Assembly: GCA_031271365.1 (NCBI GenBank)
Contig: JAISVV010000045.1
Coordinates: 1-6,393, forward strand
Reading direction: 5' to 3'
Source of the DNA: Elusimicrobiota bacterium
Lineage (GTDB): Bacteria > Elusimicrobiota > Elusimicrobia > Elusimicrobiales > Elusimicrobiaceae
DNA length: 6,393 nucleotides
Numbering within the stretch: position 1 is the stretch's first letter; each line of letters begins with the position of its first letter. The notes under the pieces are model-generated. The model ran no database searches and was not told where the DNA came from. It worked only from the letters and a program-made list of their open reading frames with translations. Positions 6,106-6,393 of the stretch are shown in pieces. The translations under genes were made by a program, and so were the position numbers.

Positions 6106-6393
6106 ATGAAATTTAGGGTATTTCGCAATCAAAAGGTGCTTACGGATTCTGACTTTGCGGAAGCTATCGGCGTGCCTACCAAGGCGTTTATCGGCTTTTT
6201 AAAGCGCAATAAAGCCGCTTTTAGCGAGGGCGATATCCTAACCCTGACGCGCGAAGAACAGGCCGACTTAGTGCAAAACTACTGCTTTACCCAGGCCGAG
6301 CGTATGCGCTACACCAAACGCCTGCCCTATATTTTAACGCCAAAAGCCATAGTGCTGGCCTTATGTATGTACCCGCGCAATCAGGCCGCCAAA
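6106..6393 (+). CDS. ORF6N-domain DNA-binding protein (3'-truncated by window edge)
   Basis: Ninety-six residues are present: MKFRVFRNQKVLTDSDFAEA followed by IGVPTKAFIGFLKRNKAAF, then LTREEQADLVQNY, a basic RMRYTKRLPYILTPKAIVLA segment, and MYPRNQAAK at the edge. This order matches the ORF6N family (PF10543): an opening with a Q-K-V and D-S/R-D-(F/L)-A-E core, a helix-turn-helix-like V-P-T-K stretch, and the (R/L)PY-(I/V)-(L/F)-T turn. ORF6N is known from phage antirepressor-type proteins and from multi-copy bacterial genes, and is thought to bind DNA. The C-terminal domain, which would separate phage antirepressor types from stand-alone regulators, lies outside. ATG 6106 is chosen for AAGGAG (6094-6099) six bases upstream and for the family N-terminus; ATG 6101 stops after two codons. 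A phage-like or mobile origin is plausible given the repeat-rich upstream DNA. Confidence 0.85.
   Translation, partial: MKFRVFRNQKVLTDSDFAEAIGVPTKAFIGFLKRNKAAFSEGDILTLTREEQADLVQNYCFTQAERMRYTKRLPYILTPKAIVLALCMYPRNQAAK

Overview
The window appears to be a bacterial chromosome fragment with ordinary housekeeping genes on the left and a gene-poor, hairpin-rich accessory stretch on the right. The lineage cannot be fixed from the sequence. Short intergenic repeats, closely packed genes and an ORF6N-domain protein would fit several uncultured or gut-associated Gram-negative groups. Elusimicrobiota is one candidate, but that is a low-confidence guess.

Layout. 1-1702 (minus) is the N-terminal 60% of UvrA, the DNA-damage recognition ATPase, cut by the window edge. 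It is divergent from a plus-strand cluster of three overlapping genes: a TIGR00374/UPF0104-type membrane protein (1797-2870), a gamma-class carbonic anhydrase-like left-handed beta-helix protein (2851-3363) and a single-domain CheY-like response regulator (3356-3718). The two promoters appear to share one self-complementary AT box at 1711-1720. The plus leader carries a REP-like hairpin. A perfect 17-bp hairpin at 3798-3834 separates the cluster from the convergent GT4-type glycosyltransferase (3897-4901, minus) and can terminate transcription in both directions.

The most interesting region lies upstream of the glycosyltransferase, about 5218 down to 4943 on the minus strand. It reads as a structured leader RNA: an extended -10 box, a five-codon open reading frame with a strong Shine-Dalgarno, several hairpins, and a multi-branched fold closed by a 21-bp helix. 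The 3' strand of that helix is also the 5' arm of an intrinsic terminator placed just before the glycosyltransferase ribosome binding site. This is the layout of a transcription attenuator or riboswitch. Several G-U wobbles and a C(UUCG)G tetraloop exist only on the minus strand, which fixes the RNA polarity. I could not match it to an RNA family I know.

From 5281 to 6105 I find no convincing protein gene. The stretch holds a family of hairpins with core GGTAYAAAAATTRTACC (also present at 3808), two of them inverted around a 431-bp segment; two identical GC-rich plus-strand terminators with no visible gene in front; and a 37-bp direct repeat with a 66-bp period. At 6106 an ORF6N-domain gene begins, behind a good ribosome binding site, and runs off the right edge.
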